Numbered from the stretch's first letter, positions 1-8,757 are shown. The stretch is 64,000 nucleotides of DNA from an uncultured Pseudomonas sp. (GCF_946885955.1 NZ_CAMPHI010000016.1:40179-104178), one strand, 5' to 3'. Numbers and translations are program-made. Notes: a model not told the origin generated them from the sequence alone.

Positions 1-262
1 CGGCGCCAACGCCTTCGATCACGCCATCGGCGCGGAACAGCACGTCTTCGACCTGCGGGGTATCCGGCACCATGACGATGATGAACTCGGCTTCCTGGGC
101 TACTTCGCGCGGGTTGGCCAGGCCGATGCCGTTGTCGCCGATCAGCTCGGCCGGGGCCTTCTCGAAGTGCTCGGAGAAAAACAGGGTGTGCCCGGCTTTT
201 TGCAGGTTCTGCGCCATGGGCTTGCCCATGATGCCGGTGCCGATAAATCCGATTTTAGCCAT
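1..262 (-). CDS. glxR: Tartronate semialdehyde reductase, partial (C-terminus beyond window)
   Basis: The first 87 residues are present, beginning MAKIGFIGTGIMGKPMAQNL. The GxGxxG Rossmann motif sits at residues 6-11, as in the beta-hydroxyacid dehydrogenase family. The enzyme reduces tartronate semialdehyde to glycerate with NAD(P)H in the cytoplasm, the step after Gcl and Hyi. The ATG is preceded by a GAGGAG ribosome site. It lies 12 bp downstream of hyi on the same strand, so gcl-hyi-glxR forms one operon. The name rests on the N-terminus plus this context; another family member (3-hydroxyisobutyrate dehydrogenase) would look similar but would be unlikely here. Confidence 0.9.
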   Translation of the reverse strand, partial: MAKIGFIGTGIMGKPMAQNLQKAGHTLFFSEHFEKAPAELIGDNGIGLANPREVAQEAEFIIVMVPDTPQVEDVLFRADGVIEGVGA

Positions 263-274
263 GAGTTTCGCTCC

Positions 275-1057
275 TCAGATTGCGTTATGTGCTTTCAGCC
301 AGCCAAGGCCGGCAGTGGTGGTGGTGGCGGGCTTGTATTCGCAGCCGATCCAGCCCTGGTAGCCGATGCGGTCCAGGTGCTCGAAGAGGAAGCGGTAATT
401 GATCTCGCCGGTGCCCGGTTCGTGGCGGCCCGGGTTGTCGGCGAGCTGCACGTGGTTGATCACCGCCAGGTTGCTTTCCATGGTGCGGGCCAGATCGCCC
501 TCCATGATCTGCATGTGATAGATGTCGTACTGCAGGTACAGATTGGCGCTGCCGACCTTGTTGCGAATATCCAGCGCCTGCTTGGTGGTGCACAGGTAGA
601 AGCCGGGAATGTCGCGGGTGTTGATCATTTCCATGACCAGCTTGATACCGGCAGTTTCCAGCTTGGCTGCGGCGTAACGGAGGTTGTCGACCAGGGTCTG
701 CTCGATGCTCGCGCAGTCGTGACCCTGCGGACGGATACCGACCAGGCAGTTGACCTGCTTATTGCCGAGTATCTGGGCATAGGCGATGGCCTGGTCCACG
801 CCGGCGCGGAATTCCTCGATGCGATCGGGATGGCAGGCGATACCGCGCTCGCCCTTGGCCCAATCACCCGCTGGCAGGTTGAACAGCACTTGTTCGAGCT
901 TGTTGGCGTCCAGGCGGGCTTTGATTTCTTCGGCGGCGAAATCGTAGGGGAATAGATACTCGACACCGCTGAAGCCGGCTTCGGCGGCGGCGGCGAAACG
1001 GTCCATGAAGTCCACTTCAGTGAACAGCATCGACAGGTTGGCGGCAAAACGGGGCAT
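275..1057 (-). CDS. hyi: Hydroxypyruvate isomerase
   Basis: A protein of 260 residues of the xylose-isomerase-like TIM-barrel family. It interconverts hydroxypyruvate and tartronate semialdehyde in the glyoxylate pathway. Family-typical stretches are visible: LVMEMINTRDIPGF with a metal-ligand-type Glu, QYDIYHMQIMEGDL, and IGCEYKP near the C-terminus. The ATG at 1057 was chosen because AAGGAG lies 6 nt upstream and the protein then has the family length. The open frame continues further upstream only through a REP palindrome. It is flanked by gcl and glxR on the same strand. Confidence 0.92.
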   Translation of the reverse strand: MPRFAANLSMLFTEVDFMDRFAAAAEAGFSGVEYLFPYDFAAEEIKARLDANKLEQVLFNLPAGDWAKGERGIACHPDRIEEFRAGVDQAIAYAQILGNKQVNCLVGIRPQGHDCASIEQTLVDNLRYAAAKLETAGIKLVMEMINTRDIPGFYLCTTKQALDIRNKVGSANLYLQYDIYHMQIMEGDLARTMESNLAVINHVQLADNPGRHEPGTGEINYRFLFEHLDRIGYQGWIGCEYKPATTTTAGLGWLKAHNAI

Positions 1058-1075
1058 GGGGTGCTCCTTCTTTTC

Positions 1076-1132
1076 GTAGCCCGGATGTAATCCGGGGGCT
1101 GTCAAAATTTCCCCGGATTGCATCCGGGCTAC
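1076..1132. repeat. REP palindrome, GTAGCCCGGATG family
   Basis: An inverted repeat in the gap between gcl and hyi. The left arm is GTAGCCCGGATGTAATCCGG and the right arm is its near-perfect complement ending CCGGGCTAC. The same family recurs at 49831-49930. In Pseudomonas such REPs sit between genes and can act as transcript-stabilising stem-loops. Here the element separates two genes of one operon, so it may tune hyi-glxR relative to gcl (inference). Confidence 0.85.
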
Positions 1133-1142
1133 GGGGTTGGTC

Positions 1143-2918
1143 TTAGTCCAGCAACGAGATGGCGGTCGGTGCATCGGCGCCGCGGGCGGCGAGTTCTTCG
1201 AACTCGTTGACCGCATTGATCTCGGTGCCCATGGATATATTGGTGACGCGCTCCAGGATGACCTCGACCACCACCGGCACGCGGTGCTCCTCCATTAACT
1301 GCTGAGCCTTGGCGAAGGCTGCTTGCAGGTCATTGGCATCGAGCACGCGGATGGCCTTGCAACCCAGGCCTTCGACCACGGCGATATGGTCAACGCCATA
1401 GCCGTTGAGCTCCGGCGCGTTGATGTTCTCGAAGGCCAGCTGCACGCAGTAGTCCATCTCGAAGCCGCGCTGTGCCTGACGGATCAGGCCCAGGTAGGAG
1501 TTGTTCACCAGCACGTGGATATACGGCAGGTTGAACTGCGCGCCCACGGCCAGCTCTTCGATCATGAACTGGAAGTCGTAGTCGCCGGACAGCGCCACCA
1601 CCTTGCGGGTCGGGTCGGCCTTGACCACGCCGAGCGCTGCCGGAATGGTCCAGCCAAGCGGGCCGGCCTGGCCGCAGTTGATCCAGTGACGCGGCTTGTA
1701 CACATGCAGGAACTGCGCTCCGGCGATCTGCGACAAGCCGATGGTGCTGACGTAGCAGGTGTCCTTGCCGAAGAACTCGTTCATCTCTTCGTACACGCGC
1801 TGCGGCTTGACCGGTACTTCGTCGAAGTGGGTCTTGCGCTGCAGGGTGCGCTTGCGCTCACGACAGGAATCGACCCAGGCGCTGCGGTCCTTCAGCTTGC
1901 CAGCGGCTTGCCATTCCTTGGCCACAGCGATAAAGGCGTCCAGGGCCGCACCCGCGTCGGAAACGATGCCCAGGTCCGGGTTGAACACGCGGCCGATTTG
2001 CGTCGGTTCGATATCGACGTGAATGAATTTGCGCCCTTCGGTGTACACGTCGACGCTGCCGGTGTGGCGGTTGGCCCAGCGGTTGCCGATGCCGAATACC
2101 AGGTCGGACTCCAGCAGGGTGGCGTTGCCGTAGCGGTGCGAGGTTTGCAGGCCGACCATGCCAACCATCAGCGGGTGGTCGTCGGGGATCGCGCCCCAAC
2201 CCATCAGGGTCGGGACAACCGGCACGCCGGTCAGCTCGGCGAATTCGACCAGCTTGTCGGCCGCGTCGGCATTGAAGATACCGCCGCCAGCGACCAACAA
2301 GGGGCGCTCGGCGTCGTTGAGCATCGCCAGGGCCTTTTCCGCCTGCACGCGGTTGGCGGCGGGCTTGGCCAGGGGCAGCGGCTCGTAGGCGTCGATGTCG
2401 AATTCGATCTCGGCCATCTGCACGTCGAACGGCAGATCGATCAGCACAGGACCTGGGCGGCCGCTGCGCATTTCATAGAAGGCCTTCTGGAATGCGCGCG
2501 GCACCTGGCCGGGCTCCATCACGGTGGTCGCCCACTTGGTCACCGGCTCGACGATGCTGGTGATGTCGACCGCCTGGAAGTCTTCCTTGTGCATGCGTGC
2601 ACGCGGCGCCTGGCCGGTGATGCAAAGGATCGGGATGGAGTCGGCGGAGGCCGAATACAGGCCGGTGACCATGTCGGTGCCGGCCGGGCCGGAGGTGCCG
2701 ATGCACACGCCGATATTGCCGGCATTGGTGCGGGTGTAACCCTCGGCCATGTGCGAAGCGCCTTCGACGTGGCGGGCCAGGACGTGGTCGATGCCGCCGA
2801 CTTTCTTCAATGCAGCGTACAGCGGGTTGATGGCGGCGCCGGGGATACCGAACGCAGTGTCAACGCCTTCGCGGCGCATCACCAGTACGGCGGCCTCGAT
2901 TGCTCTCATTCTGGCCAT
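1143..2918 (-). CDS. gcl: Glyoxylate carboligase (tartronate-semialdehyde synthase)
   Basis: A ThDP-dependent enzyme of 591 residues that joins two glyoxylates into tartronate semialdehyde plus CO2. It matches the remembered E. coli Gcl nearly end to end, for example [26 protein letters not shown] and the cofactor segment [13 protein letters not shown] followed by NNSYLG. The usual catalytic Glu of ThDP enzymes is replaced by Val in [12 protein letters not shown], which is the Gcl signature. It is the first gene of gcl-hyi-glxR. A RutR-type palindrome (2981-2996) and two GTATAC palindromes lie upstream. The substrate probably comes from purine/allantoin or glycolate catabolism. Confidence 0.96.
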   Translation of the reverse strand: MARMRAIEAAVLVMRREGVDTAFGIPGAAINPLYAALKKVGGIDHVLARHVEGASHMAEGYTRTNAGNIGVCIGTSGPAGTDMVTGLYSASADSIPILCITGQAPRARMHKEDFQAVDITSIVEPVTKWATTVMEPGQVPRAFQKAFYEMRSGRPGPVLIDLPFDVQMAEIEFDIDAYEPLPLAKPAANRVQAEKALAMLNDAERPLLVAGGGIFNADAADKLVEFAELTGVPVVPTLMGWGAIPDDHPLMVGMVGLQTSHRYGNATLLESDLVFGIGNRWANRHTGSVDVYTEGRKFIHVDIEPTQIGRVFNPDLGIVSDAGAALDAFIAVAKEWQAAGKLKDRSAWVDSCRERKRTLQRKTHFDEVPVKPQRVYEEMNEFFGKDTCYVSTIGLSQIAGAQFLHVYKPRHWINCGQAGPLGWTIPAALGVVKADPTRKVVALSGDYDFQFMIEELAVGAQFNLPYIHVLVNNSYLGLIRQAQRGFEMDYCVQLAFENINAPELNGYGVDHIAVVEGLGCKAIRVLDANDLQAAFAKAQQLMEEHRVPVVVEVILERVTNISMGTEINAVNEFEELAARGADAPTAISLLD

Positions 2919-2942
2919 GATTGTGTGCCTCTTCTTGTGAAA

Positions 2943-2952
2943 TTGTATACAA
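2943..2952. promoter_or_regulatory. GTATAC palindrome (operator candidate), gcl side
   Basis: The perfect 10-bp palindrome TTGTATACAA lies 25 bp upstream of the gcl ATG, a position suited to repression. Related sites are at 3093-3100 (TGTATACA) and 4803-4812 (TTGTATACAG). Short palindromes of this type are often bound by GntR/FCD regulators; the actual binder is unknown. Confidence 0.45.
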
Positions 2953-2980
2953 GTTGCCTGCAGCGGATTCTATTCAGCTA

Positions 2981-2996
2981 TTGACTTAATGGTCAA
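2981..2996. promoter_or_regulatory. RutR-type operator upstream of gcl
   Basis: TTGACTTAATGGTCAA keeps the 16-bp spacing and both outer half-sites of the E. coli RutR consensus TTGACCA-N2-TGGTCAA, with the left half weaker. It lies 63 bp upstream of gcl. A RutR-like TetR gene is 1 kb away, and a second such site lies in that gene's own upstream region. Confidence 0.55.
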
Positions 2997-3092
2997 CAAT
3001 TTTTGCGGCGATCTTCGTGCTGGGTATAAATTCTTTTAAAACGCCTGTTTAAGCGGGTTGCCATGGGCTGAAAGGCTAGAGGTGGTTTTAAA

Positions 3093-3100
3093 TGTATACA
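3093..3100. promoter_or_regulatory. GTATAC palindrome (operator candidate), middle of gcl/glcG gap
   Basis: TGTATACA is a second copy of the palindrome core found just upstream of gcl, about 150 bp away (roughly 14 helical turns). Paired sites could support looping; this is inference. Confidence 0.35.
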
Positions 3101-3249
3101 AACAATAATTGAATTGTATTCATCTATTGATTTTTTTGTTTCTGGTGGGATAGTGGCTGCGAGCTTTGAATCGCCTGGGCTGCTGCGGGCTGCTTTAAGC
3201 AGCGCGTCCGGGCGCGTCCTTCGACTTTTCAGTTATCAGGAGTCTCGCC

Positions 3250-3690
3250 ATGAACGTTTTGAATCTGCAGACCGCTACCGCCATCAGTACCCGGGCCCTG
3301 GCTGTGGGCCGGGAAATCAGTGCCGCGCCGCTCACTGTCGCGGTGCTCGATGCCGGTGGGCATTTGATCAGCCTGCAGCGCGAGGATGGCGCCAGCCTGC
3401 TGCGCCCGCAGATCGCCATTGGCAAAGCCTGGGGCGCCATGGCGCTGGGCAAGGACTCACGCCTGATCGCCGCCGATGCGCAGCAACGCCCGGCGTTTAT
3501 CGGCGCGGTGAACAACCTGGCCGACGGCAAGCTGGTGCCGGCACCGGGTGGCGTGTTGATCCGCAATGAACAGGGCGAGGTGATCGGCGCCATCGGCATT
3601 ACTGGCGATACCTCGGATATCGATGAGCAATGCGCGATCAGCGCGCTGGAGTCGCTGGGACTGAAGGCCGATGCGGGAACTATGGCCTGA
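3250..3690 (+). CDS. GlcG/HbpS-like heme-binding-domain protein
   Basis: A protein of 146 residues of the GlcG/HbpS (DUF336) family. Characteristic segments are TVAVLDAGGHLISLQREDGA and the late GALGI-type region (GVLIRNEQGEVIGAIGITGD). There is no signal peptide. Members sit beside glycolate and glyoxylate genes, but their biochemical role is unsettled. Here it diverges from gcl across a shared control region. GGAG lies upstream of the ATG. The following 340 bp carry REP elements rather than another gene. Confidence 0.85.
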   Translation: MNVLNLQTATAISTRALAVGREISAAPLTVAVLDAGGHLISLQREDGASLLRPQIAIGKAWGAMALGKDSRLIAADAQQRPAFIGAVNNLADGKLVPAPGGVLIRNEQGEVIGAIGITGDTSDIDEQCAISALESLGLKADAGTMA

Positions 3691-3721
3691 TGCTTAGCGC
3701 CGAATCAGCCATTTTACGGGG

Positions 3722-3786
3722 CTGTGGGAGGGGCTTTAGCCGCGACTGCCACCGTTGAAAGCTCGCCGCTAAAGCGCCTCCCACAG
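3722..3786. repeat. REP-like palindrome, GTGGGAGGGGCTTTAGCC family
   Basis: Arms CTGTGGGAGGGGCTTTAG and TAAAGCGCCTCCCACAG face each other across about 30 nt, with a mismatch in the middle. A single arm of the same family recurs at 49796-49818. It lies downstream of the GlcG-like gene and could act as its 3' stem-loop. Confidence 0.75.
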
Positions 3787-3946
3787 GTTTCGGCGATAAC
3801 CCGCCATGGCGCTATCGAGCAAATACCGCGGTTTGGAGGGTTACGCGGCGCTTCGAGTGCGTACGCGGTTGCGGGTGATTCGATCTGCGCCGCTAACCCG
3901 CCTTACCGGGCTGTAGGCCGATGCGAGAGTGGGGTTAAGCATGCAT

Positions 3947-4009
3947 GTAGGAGCCAGCTTGCTGGCGATCCCTGAGGGGTAAAAGCATCGCCAGCAAGCT
4001 GGCTCCTAC
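3947..4009. repeat. REP palindrome, GTAGGAGCCAGCTTGCTGGC family
   Basis: A 23-bp arm beginning GTAGGAGCCAGCTTGCTGGC is followed 17 nt later by its exact reverse complement. It is placed between convergent genes (GlcG-like and TetR). A degenerate copy is at 63059-63112, inside the type III secretion island. The stretch 3690-4031 holds this and the preceding REP and no gene. Confidence 0.9.
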
Positions 4010-4031
4010 GGGTTGGCGTCGAAGCGCCGAT

Positions 4032-4676
4032 TCAGGCGCGGGTAACCTGCTCGGAGGTGGCGGGCTGGTTTTCATCGACTTCGCAGCCCTTGATCACCAG
4101 GCGGATGATGGTCTGCGTAGCGGCCTCGTAGTCTTCTTCGCTGAGGCTGGCTTTACCGGTGACGGTGGAGATCTGCCAATCGAAATCGGCGTAGGTCTGG
4201 GTCGCGGCCCAGATGCTGAACAGCAGATGGTGCGGGTCGACCTTGGCCATCGAGCCCTGGTCGATCCAGCGCTGGATGCAGGAAATATTGTGTTTGGCCT
4301 GGGCGTTCAGCTGTTCGGCCTGCTCGCTGGAAAGGTGGGGCGCGCCGTGCATGATTTCGCTGGCGAATACCTTGGAAGCGAATGGCAGGTCGCGGGAGAT
4401 ACGGATTTTCGAGCGGATATAGGCCTTCAATACCTCGGCTGGTTTGCCGGGTTGGTTGAACGGTGCGGACGCCTCCAGCAGCGGCTCGATGATGCTTTCC
4501 AGAACCTCGCGGTAGAGGTTCTCTTTGGATTTGAAGTAGTAGTAGACGTTGGGCTTGGGGACGCCGGCTTTGGCGGCGATGTCGCTGGTTTTACTGGCGG
4601 CGAAACCCTTGTCGGCGAACTCTTCGCTGGCTGCGCGCAAGATCAGCTCTTTGTTGCGTTCGCGGATACTGGTCAT
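4032..4676 (-). CDS. TetR-family regulator, RutR-like
   Basis: A regulator of 214 residues. The N-terminal helix-turn-helix reads KTSDIAAKAGVPKPNVYYYFKSKENLY, and the C-terminal half (LPFASKVFASEIMHGAPHL and HLLFSIWAATQTYADFDWQ) aligns well with the remembered E. coli RutR, the uracil/thymine-responsive regulator. ATG 4676 was chosen because AGAGG lies just upstream and the start then matches the family. RutR-type palindromes are found 107 bp upstream of this gene and upstream of gcl, so it probably controls itself and the gcl operon (inference). The ligand is not known. Confidence 0.85.
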   Translation of the reverse strand: MTSIRERNKELILRAASEEFADKGFAASKTSDIAAKAGVPKPNVYYYFKSKENLYREVLESIIEPLLEASAPFNQPGKPAEVLKAYIRSKIRISRDLPFASKVFASEIMHGAPHLSSEQAEQLNAQAKHNISCIQRWIDQGSMAKVDPHHLLFSIWAATQTYADFDWQISTVTGKASLSEEDYEAATQTIIRLVIKGCEVDENQPATSEQVTRA

Positions 4677-4782
4677 AAGCCTCTGTGCTTTTGTAAGTCG
4701 CCCGGCGCTGGGCGCGGTGGGGCATGGTAGCACCGGCCTCGCGCGGCGCTCAAGCCGCAGGGCAAGGGGTTGGCGACCTAAT

Positions 4783-4798
4783 CTGACCCTTCGGTCAA
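4783..4798. promoter_or_regulatory. RutR-type operator between the TetR gene and moaA
   Basis: CTGACCCTTCGGTCAA contains TGACC-N4-GGTCA, the core spacing of the RutR consensus. It is placed between the divergent regulator gene and moaA, consistent with autoregulation. A GTATAC palindrome (TTGTATACAG, 4803-4812) follows 4 bp later. Confidence 0.5.
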
Positions 4799-4802
4799 GT
4801 AG

Positions 4803-4812
4803 TTGTATACAG
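4803..4812. promoter_or_regulatory. GTATAC palindrome (operator candidate) upstream of moaA
   Basis: TTGTATACAG is the third copy of the motif seen twice in the gcl control region. Sharing it between the two intergenic regions suggests a common second regulator. No candidate gene for that regulator is in the window. Confidence 0.35.
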
Positions 4813-4928
4813 GATTTTGTTTTTCTGTTTCTATCTTGCTCAACATTTGTCTAGGTTCCGCAGTGCGCTCCGACAGGCTGCGCTCTCATAACAAAAAGTC
4901 TCGGCTCTCAGGGCCCAGGAGACATGCC

Positions 4929-5924
4929 GTGCACAACAGCCAATTGGTCGATCCCTTCGGTCGGCGCATCACCTACCTGCGACTCTCGGTCACCGACCGC
5001 TGCGATTTTCGCTGCACCTACTGCATGAGCGAGGATATGCAGTTCGCCCCCCGCGAGCAGATTCTCAGTCTGGAAGAGCTTTACGCGGTGGCCGACGCCT
5101 TTATCGGTCTGGGCGTCAAGCGCATCCGTATTACCGGCGGCGAGCCGCTGGTGCGCAAGAATCTGCTCAGCCTGCTGGCTCGTTTGGGCGCGCGCGACGA
5201 ACTCGAAGACCTGGCGATCACCAGCAACGGCTCGCAGTTGCTCGAGCTGGCGCCGCAGCTGCGTGCCGCGGGGGTCAAGCGCCTGAATATCAGCCTGGAT
5301 TCGTTGCAGCGCGAGCGCTTCGCCGCCTTTACCCGGCGCGACAAGCTCGAACAGGTGCTGGCTGGTATCGAGGCAGCGCGAGCGGCGGGTTTTCGCAAGA
5401 TCAAACTCAACAGCGTGGTGCAGAAGGGCCGTAACGACGATGAAGTGCTCGACCTGGTCGAGTTCGCCATGGCCCGCGGTCTGGATATCAGCTTTATCGA
5501 GGAAATGCCCCTGGGCGATATTTCCAGCCATAGGCGCGAGCAGACGTTCTGCTCCAGCGACGACGTGCGCCAGCGCATCGAGCAGCGCTACGCCCTGGTG
5601 CGCAGTAGCAAGCGCACCGGCGGGCCGTCGCGTTACTGGCAGGTGGCAGGCAGCGACACCCAGGTCGGTTTCATCTCGCCGCACAGCCATAACTTCTGCG
5701 GCGACTGCAATCGCGTACGGGTCACCGCCGAAGGCAAGTTGGTCCTCTGTCTGGGACATGACCATGCCCTGGACTTGAAAGGCCTGATGCGCGCTCATCC
5801 CGGCAATAGCCAACGCCTGTGCGCGGCCTTGCTCGATGCCTTGCAACTCAAGCCCGAGCGCCATCGTTTCGACAGCGACGAGCAGGTCCAGGTCGTTCGC
5901 TTCATGAGCATGACCGGCGGCTAG
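4929..5924 (+). CDS. moaA: GTP 3',8-cyclase MoaA (molybdenum cofactor biosynthesis)
   Basis: A radical SAM enzyme of 331 residues that converts GTP to 3',8-cyclo-GTP, the first step of molybdopterin synthesis. The N-terminal cluster motif is CDFRCTYC and the C-terminal cluster motif is CGDCNRVRVTAEGKLVLC. The protein ends in the double glycine MSMTGG needed by MoaA. The start is GTG at 4929, because AGGAG lies 7 nt upstream and MHNSQLVDPFGRR is the family N-terminus; the ATG five bases earlier is in another frame. P. aeruginosa likewise has a second moaA beside its gcl regulator. It stands alone, without other moa genes. Confidence 0.94.
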   Translation: MHNSQLVDPFGRRITYLRLSVTDRCDFRCTYCMSEDMQFAPREQILSLEELYAVADAFIGLGVKRIRITGGEPLVRKNLLSLLARLGARDELEDLAITSNGSQLLELAPQLRAAGVKRLNISLDSLQRERFAAFTRRDKLEQVLAGIEAARAAGFRKIKLNSVVQKGRNDDEVLDLVEFAMARGLDISFIEEMPLGDISSHRREQTFCSSDDVRQRIEQRYALVRSSKRTGGPSRYWQVAGSDTQVGFISPHSHNFCGDCNRVRVTAEGKLVLCLGHDHALDLKGLMRAHPGNSQRLCAALLDALQLKPERHRFDSDEQVQVVRFMSMTGG

Positions 5925-6001
5925 CAGGCGCCGGCGTCGCGGCTGTTCCCACGCTTCTTCATTTCGTTACCCCATCCCGCAACTCACCCCGGAGGTTTGC
6001 T

Positions 6002-6835
6002 GTGAAGTACTCACACGCATGCAGTTTCTTCGCCCTTGTCTGCTCCGTCAGTGCCTGCGCCAGTGCTCGCGCCGAAAGCTACGTGATAGGCGTGGAGGAT
6101 TCGGCGTTCGCCCCGCATTACAGTGTCGACAAGCAGGGTCGGTACCAGGGCTTAGCTCGCGAGTTGTTCGATCTGTTCGCCGAAAACAGCGGCGTGCAAT
6201 TGAGCTTCAAGGCGCTGCCGGTGAACCGGCTGCTACCGGCGCTGCTGGAGGGCGAAGTGGATCTCAAGTACCCCGATAACCAGGCCTGGGCGCCGGAGCA
6301 GAAAGCCGGCAAGACCCTGCACTACAGTCAGGGCATCGTCGACTATGTCGACGGGGTGCTGGTCGCGCCCCAGCGTCAGGGGCAGCCGATCGAACGGCTC
6401 AAGCAGCTGTCGATCGTCCACGGCTGGACGCCGGGCGGTTACGAGGAGCGTATCGCCGGCAAGCAGATCGAGTTGAATTACAGTGATGACCTGCGGCTGA
6501 TGATCCGCCAGGCGCTGAAAAAACAGACCGACGGGGCCTATTACAACGTAGTGGTCGCGGCTTATTACCTGGACAACATTCGCGCCCGTCCGGGGGCTTT
6601 GGTATTCGACCCGACGTTGCCGCACAACCGCGGCAGCTTCCAGCTCTCCACTGTGAAACAGCCGCAATTGCTCGCCCGTTTCGATCGCTTTCTGCTTGAA
6701 CAGCAGGCGCCAATCGCTGCGCTTAAGGCGCGCTACGGGGTCGAGGCAAACCTGGATTCGCAATACATCGGGCTGGAGCAGTGGAAGGTGGATTTCCTCA
6801 AGCGGCAGAAGGCCAAAAGTGCCAGCAGGCCCTAG
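6002..6835 (+). CDS. Periplasmic solute-binding protein, SBP_bac_3-like
   Basis: A protein of 277 residues. The signal peptide MKYSHACSFFALVCSVSACA ends ARA before ESYVIGVEDS. The body has the type II periplasmic binding fold of amino-acid binders (GLARELFDLFAENSG; DLKYPDNQAWAPEQK; LMIRQALKKQTDGAYYNVVVAAYYL). The GTG start has GGAGG at correct spacing. No permease or ATPase gene is adjacent, so it may be an orphan receptor or sensor-type protein rather than part of a transporter. The ligand cannot be told from sequence. Confidence 0.75.
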   Translation: MKYSHACSFFALVCSVSACASARAESYVIGVEDSAFAPHYSVDKQGRYQGLARELFDLFAENSGVQLSFKALPVNRLLPALLEGEVDLKYPDNQAWAPEQKAGKTLHYSQGIVDYVDGVLVAPQRQGQPIERLKQLSIVHGWTPGGYEERIAGKQIELNYSDDLRLMIRQALKKQTDGAYYNVVVAAYYLDNIRARPGALVFDPTLPHNRGSFQLSTVKQPQLLARFDRFLLEQQAPIAALKARYGVEANLDSQYIGLEQWKVDFLKRQKAKSASRP

Positions 6836-6953
6836 CCTGGTGGCCTTACCGCTCGGCACTTTTCCTTGAACCTCGGGGCTACCTGCTCAGTCAATTTTTC
6901 GGGTGGCCAGGCTTTTTCCTGGCTTAGTAAGAAGGATTGACGAGGAGCAAGAA

Positions 6954-7403
6954 ATGGAAAACAAAGAGGTAATTTCAGTACTCAACGATCTGATCGAAAC
7001 CAGCAAGGATGGCGAGAAAGGCTTTCAGGAATGCGCCGAGAACATTCAGAGCATTCAGCTTAAAAGCCTGTTCAACCAACGTGCGCAGGAATGTGCCGCC
7101 GCTGCCGCCGATCTGCAGCAACTGGTTCGCGGTCTGGGGGGCGACCCGGAAAGCAAGTCGAGCGTCGCCGGGGCTCTGCACCGTCGCTGGGTCGACCTGA
7201 AAAGCTTGATCACCGGCAAGGACGACGAAGCCATTCTCAATGAATGCGAGCGCGGTGAAGATGTCGCGTTGAAAAACTACAAGGAAGCCCTGCAGAAGGG
7301 TTTGCCGGAGTCGATCCGCATGGTCGTCGAAAAGCAATGCCAGGGCGTGCAGCGCAACCACGATCAGGTGAAGTCCCTGCGCAACCTGGCACGCGCCAGC
7401 TGA
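6954..7403 (+). CDS. PA2169-family four-helix-bundle protein (DUF2383)
   Basis: A soluble, helical protein of 149 residues. It opens NKEVISVLNDLIETSKDGEKGFQ and carries the family pattern of Glu/His/Gln-containing helices (ILNECERGEDVALKNYKEAL; VVEKQCQGVQRNHDQVKSLR). Members are ferritin-like bundles of uncertain function, often stress-induced in Pseudomonas. The ATG at 6954 follows GAGGAG. No operon partner is obvious; the pqq genes begin 290 bp downstream. Confidence 0.85.
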   Translation: MENKEVISVLNDLIETSKDGEKGFQECAENIQSIQLKSLFNQRAQECAAAAADLQQLVRGLGGDPESKSSVAGALHRRWVDLKSLITGKDDEAILNECERGEDVALKNYKEALQKGLPESIRMVVEKQCQGVQRNHDQVKSLRNLARAS

Positions 7404-7696
7404 TCGGGCAACTGATCAAGGGTGCCCTGGGATAGCCCGGTGTGCTGTCCCGCCTTGCGTCACACGTGCATAGCCGCAGGCCCTTGGGTCGGCGGCGCCG
7501 GGGAGAGGAGCGATCGTGCTCCTCCCACCCCATCCCGTATCGGACCGCGACACTGGTGCCGCGTTGGCGTGGCGCCGGCAGCCACCGCTACCAATGTCAG
7601 TCCGACCTCCTCCCAAAGTACCATTCTGCCGAGCGTGTTTGCGGTGCATAACTAGCACTACCGGAATTCGCCGGCTGACAAGAAGAGGACCGCGCC
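7404..7696. other. Gap upstream of pqqA, no gene seen
   Basis: About 290 bp between the PA2169-like gene and pqqA. Short open frames exist in several phases but none has a ribosome site or a recognisable product. It must hold the pqqA promoter; no motif was identified with confidence. Confidence 0.4.
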
Positions 7697-7768
7697 ATGT
7701 GGACTAAACCCGCCTTTACCGATCTGCGTATTGGTTTCGAAGTCACGATGTACTTCGCCAATCGTTGA
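7697..7768 (+). CDS. pqqA: Coenzyme PQQ precursor peptide PqqA
   Basis: A peptide of 23 residues, [20 protein letters not shown] followed by ANR. The conserved Glu and Tyr of EVTMY are the residues cross-linked to form pyrroloquinoline quinone. AGAGGA lies upstream of the ATG. It lies 46 bp before pqqB. PqqA is the ribosomal precursor modified by PqqE with PqqD as chaperone and then excised by proteolysis. Confidence 0.98.
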   Translation: MWTKPAFTDLRIGFEVTMYFANR

Positions 7769-7814
7769 TTCGCCTTGCCCCGGCCACGTCGGGGCATCTG
7801 ACTGGGAATTCAGC

Positions 7815-8729
7815 ATGCATATCCATATTCTCGGCTCCGCCGCCGGCGGCGGCTTTCCGCAATGGAACTGCAACTGTCGCAACTGCCGCGGCATGCGCGA
7901 TGGCAGCGTACGTGCGCAGCCGCGCACGCAGTCCTCGATTGCCCTGAGCGATAACGGCAAGGACTGGATACTGTGCAACGCGTCACCCGATATCCGCGCG
8001 CAGATCGAATCGTTTCCGGCCCTGCAGCCGGCGCGCAAAACGCGTGATACGGCGATTGGCGCGGTCGTGCTGATGGACAGCCAGATCGATCACACCACCG
8101 GCCTGCTGACCCTGCGCGAAGGCTGCCCGCACCAGGTGTGGTGCACCGAGATGGTCCACCAGGACCTGACCAGCGGCTTTCCCTTGTTCAACATGCTTGA
8201 GCACTGGAACGGCGGCCTGCGGCATAACCTGATCGCGCTGGATGGCGTGCCCTTCAGCATCCCCGTCTGCCCGGATCTACAAATTACCGTGGTGGCCCTG
8301 CGCAGCAGTGCACCGCCGTATTCGCCGCACCGCGGCAACCCGCACCCCGGCGACAACATCGGTCTGTTCGTCGAAGACCGGCGTAGCGGAGGCAAGTTGT
8401 TCTACGCCCCCGGCCTGGGGCAAGTGGACGAGCAATTGCTGGCCTGGATGCGCCGCGCCGATTGCCTGCTGGTCGACGGAACCCTGTGGCGCGACGACGA
8501 AATGCGCCTGTGCGAGGTCGGCGACAAGCTCGGCAGCGAAATGGGCCACCTGCCGCAAAGCGGTCCCGGCGGCATGATCGAGCTGCTCGATGCGATGCCG
8601 GCGCAGCGCAAGATTCTGATTCATATCAACAACACCAACCCGATCCTCGATGTCGATTCGCCGGAGCGCGCGGAACTCAGCGCCCATGGCATCGATGTCG
8701 CCTGGGACGGCATGAGCATCAATTTGTAG
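7815..8729 (+). CDS. pqqB: PQQ biosynthesis protein PqqB
   Basis: A protein of 304 residues of the metallo-beta-lactamase fold. It opens [20 protein letters not shown] with the Cys-rich CNCRNC zinc site, and contains [17 protein letters not shown] and the late [14 protein letters not shown] and [11 protein letters not shown] segments of the family. PqqB probably hydroxylates the di-amino-acid intermediate before PqqC. The ATG at 7815 gives the family length and N-terminus. It lies in the pqqABCDE operon. Confidence 0.96.
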   Translation: MHIHILGSAAGGGFPQWNCNCRNCRGMRDGSVRAQPRTQSSIALSDNGKDWILCNASPDIRAQIESFPALQPARKTRDTAIGAVVLMDSQIDHTTGLLTLREGCPHQVWCTEMVHQDLTSGFPLFNMLEHWNGGLRHNLIALDGVPFSIPVCPDLQITVVALRSSAPPYSPHRGNPHPGDNIGLFVEDRRSGGKLFYAPGLGQVDEQLLAWMRRADCLLVDGTLWRDDEMRLCEVGDKLGSEMGHLPQSGPGGMIELLDAMPAQRKILIHINNTNPILDVDSPERAELSAHGIDVAWDGMSINL

Positions 8730-8757
8730 TGTGCGCCTTGCGCACCGGGGAGCTTCG

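Larger units (their letters stand above)
2919..3249. promoter_or_regulatory. Divergent gcl / glcG-like control region
   Basis: A gap of 331 bp between oppositely transcribed genes, more AT-rich than its neighbours. It contains TTGTATACAA at 2943-2952, TTGACTTAATGGTCAA at 2981-2996 and TGTATACA at 3093-3100. No gene was seen in it. The density of palindromes suggests that two different regulators act here. Confidence 0.6.

Noticed and set aside
1323..2984. A 553-codon open frame on the plus strand opposite gcl
   Set aside because: Antisense shadow of glyoxylate carboligase, which matches its family throughout.
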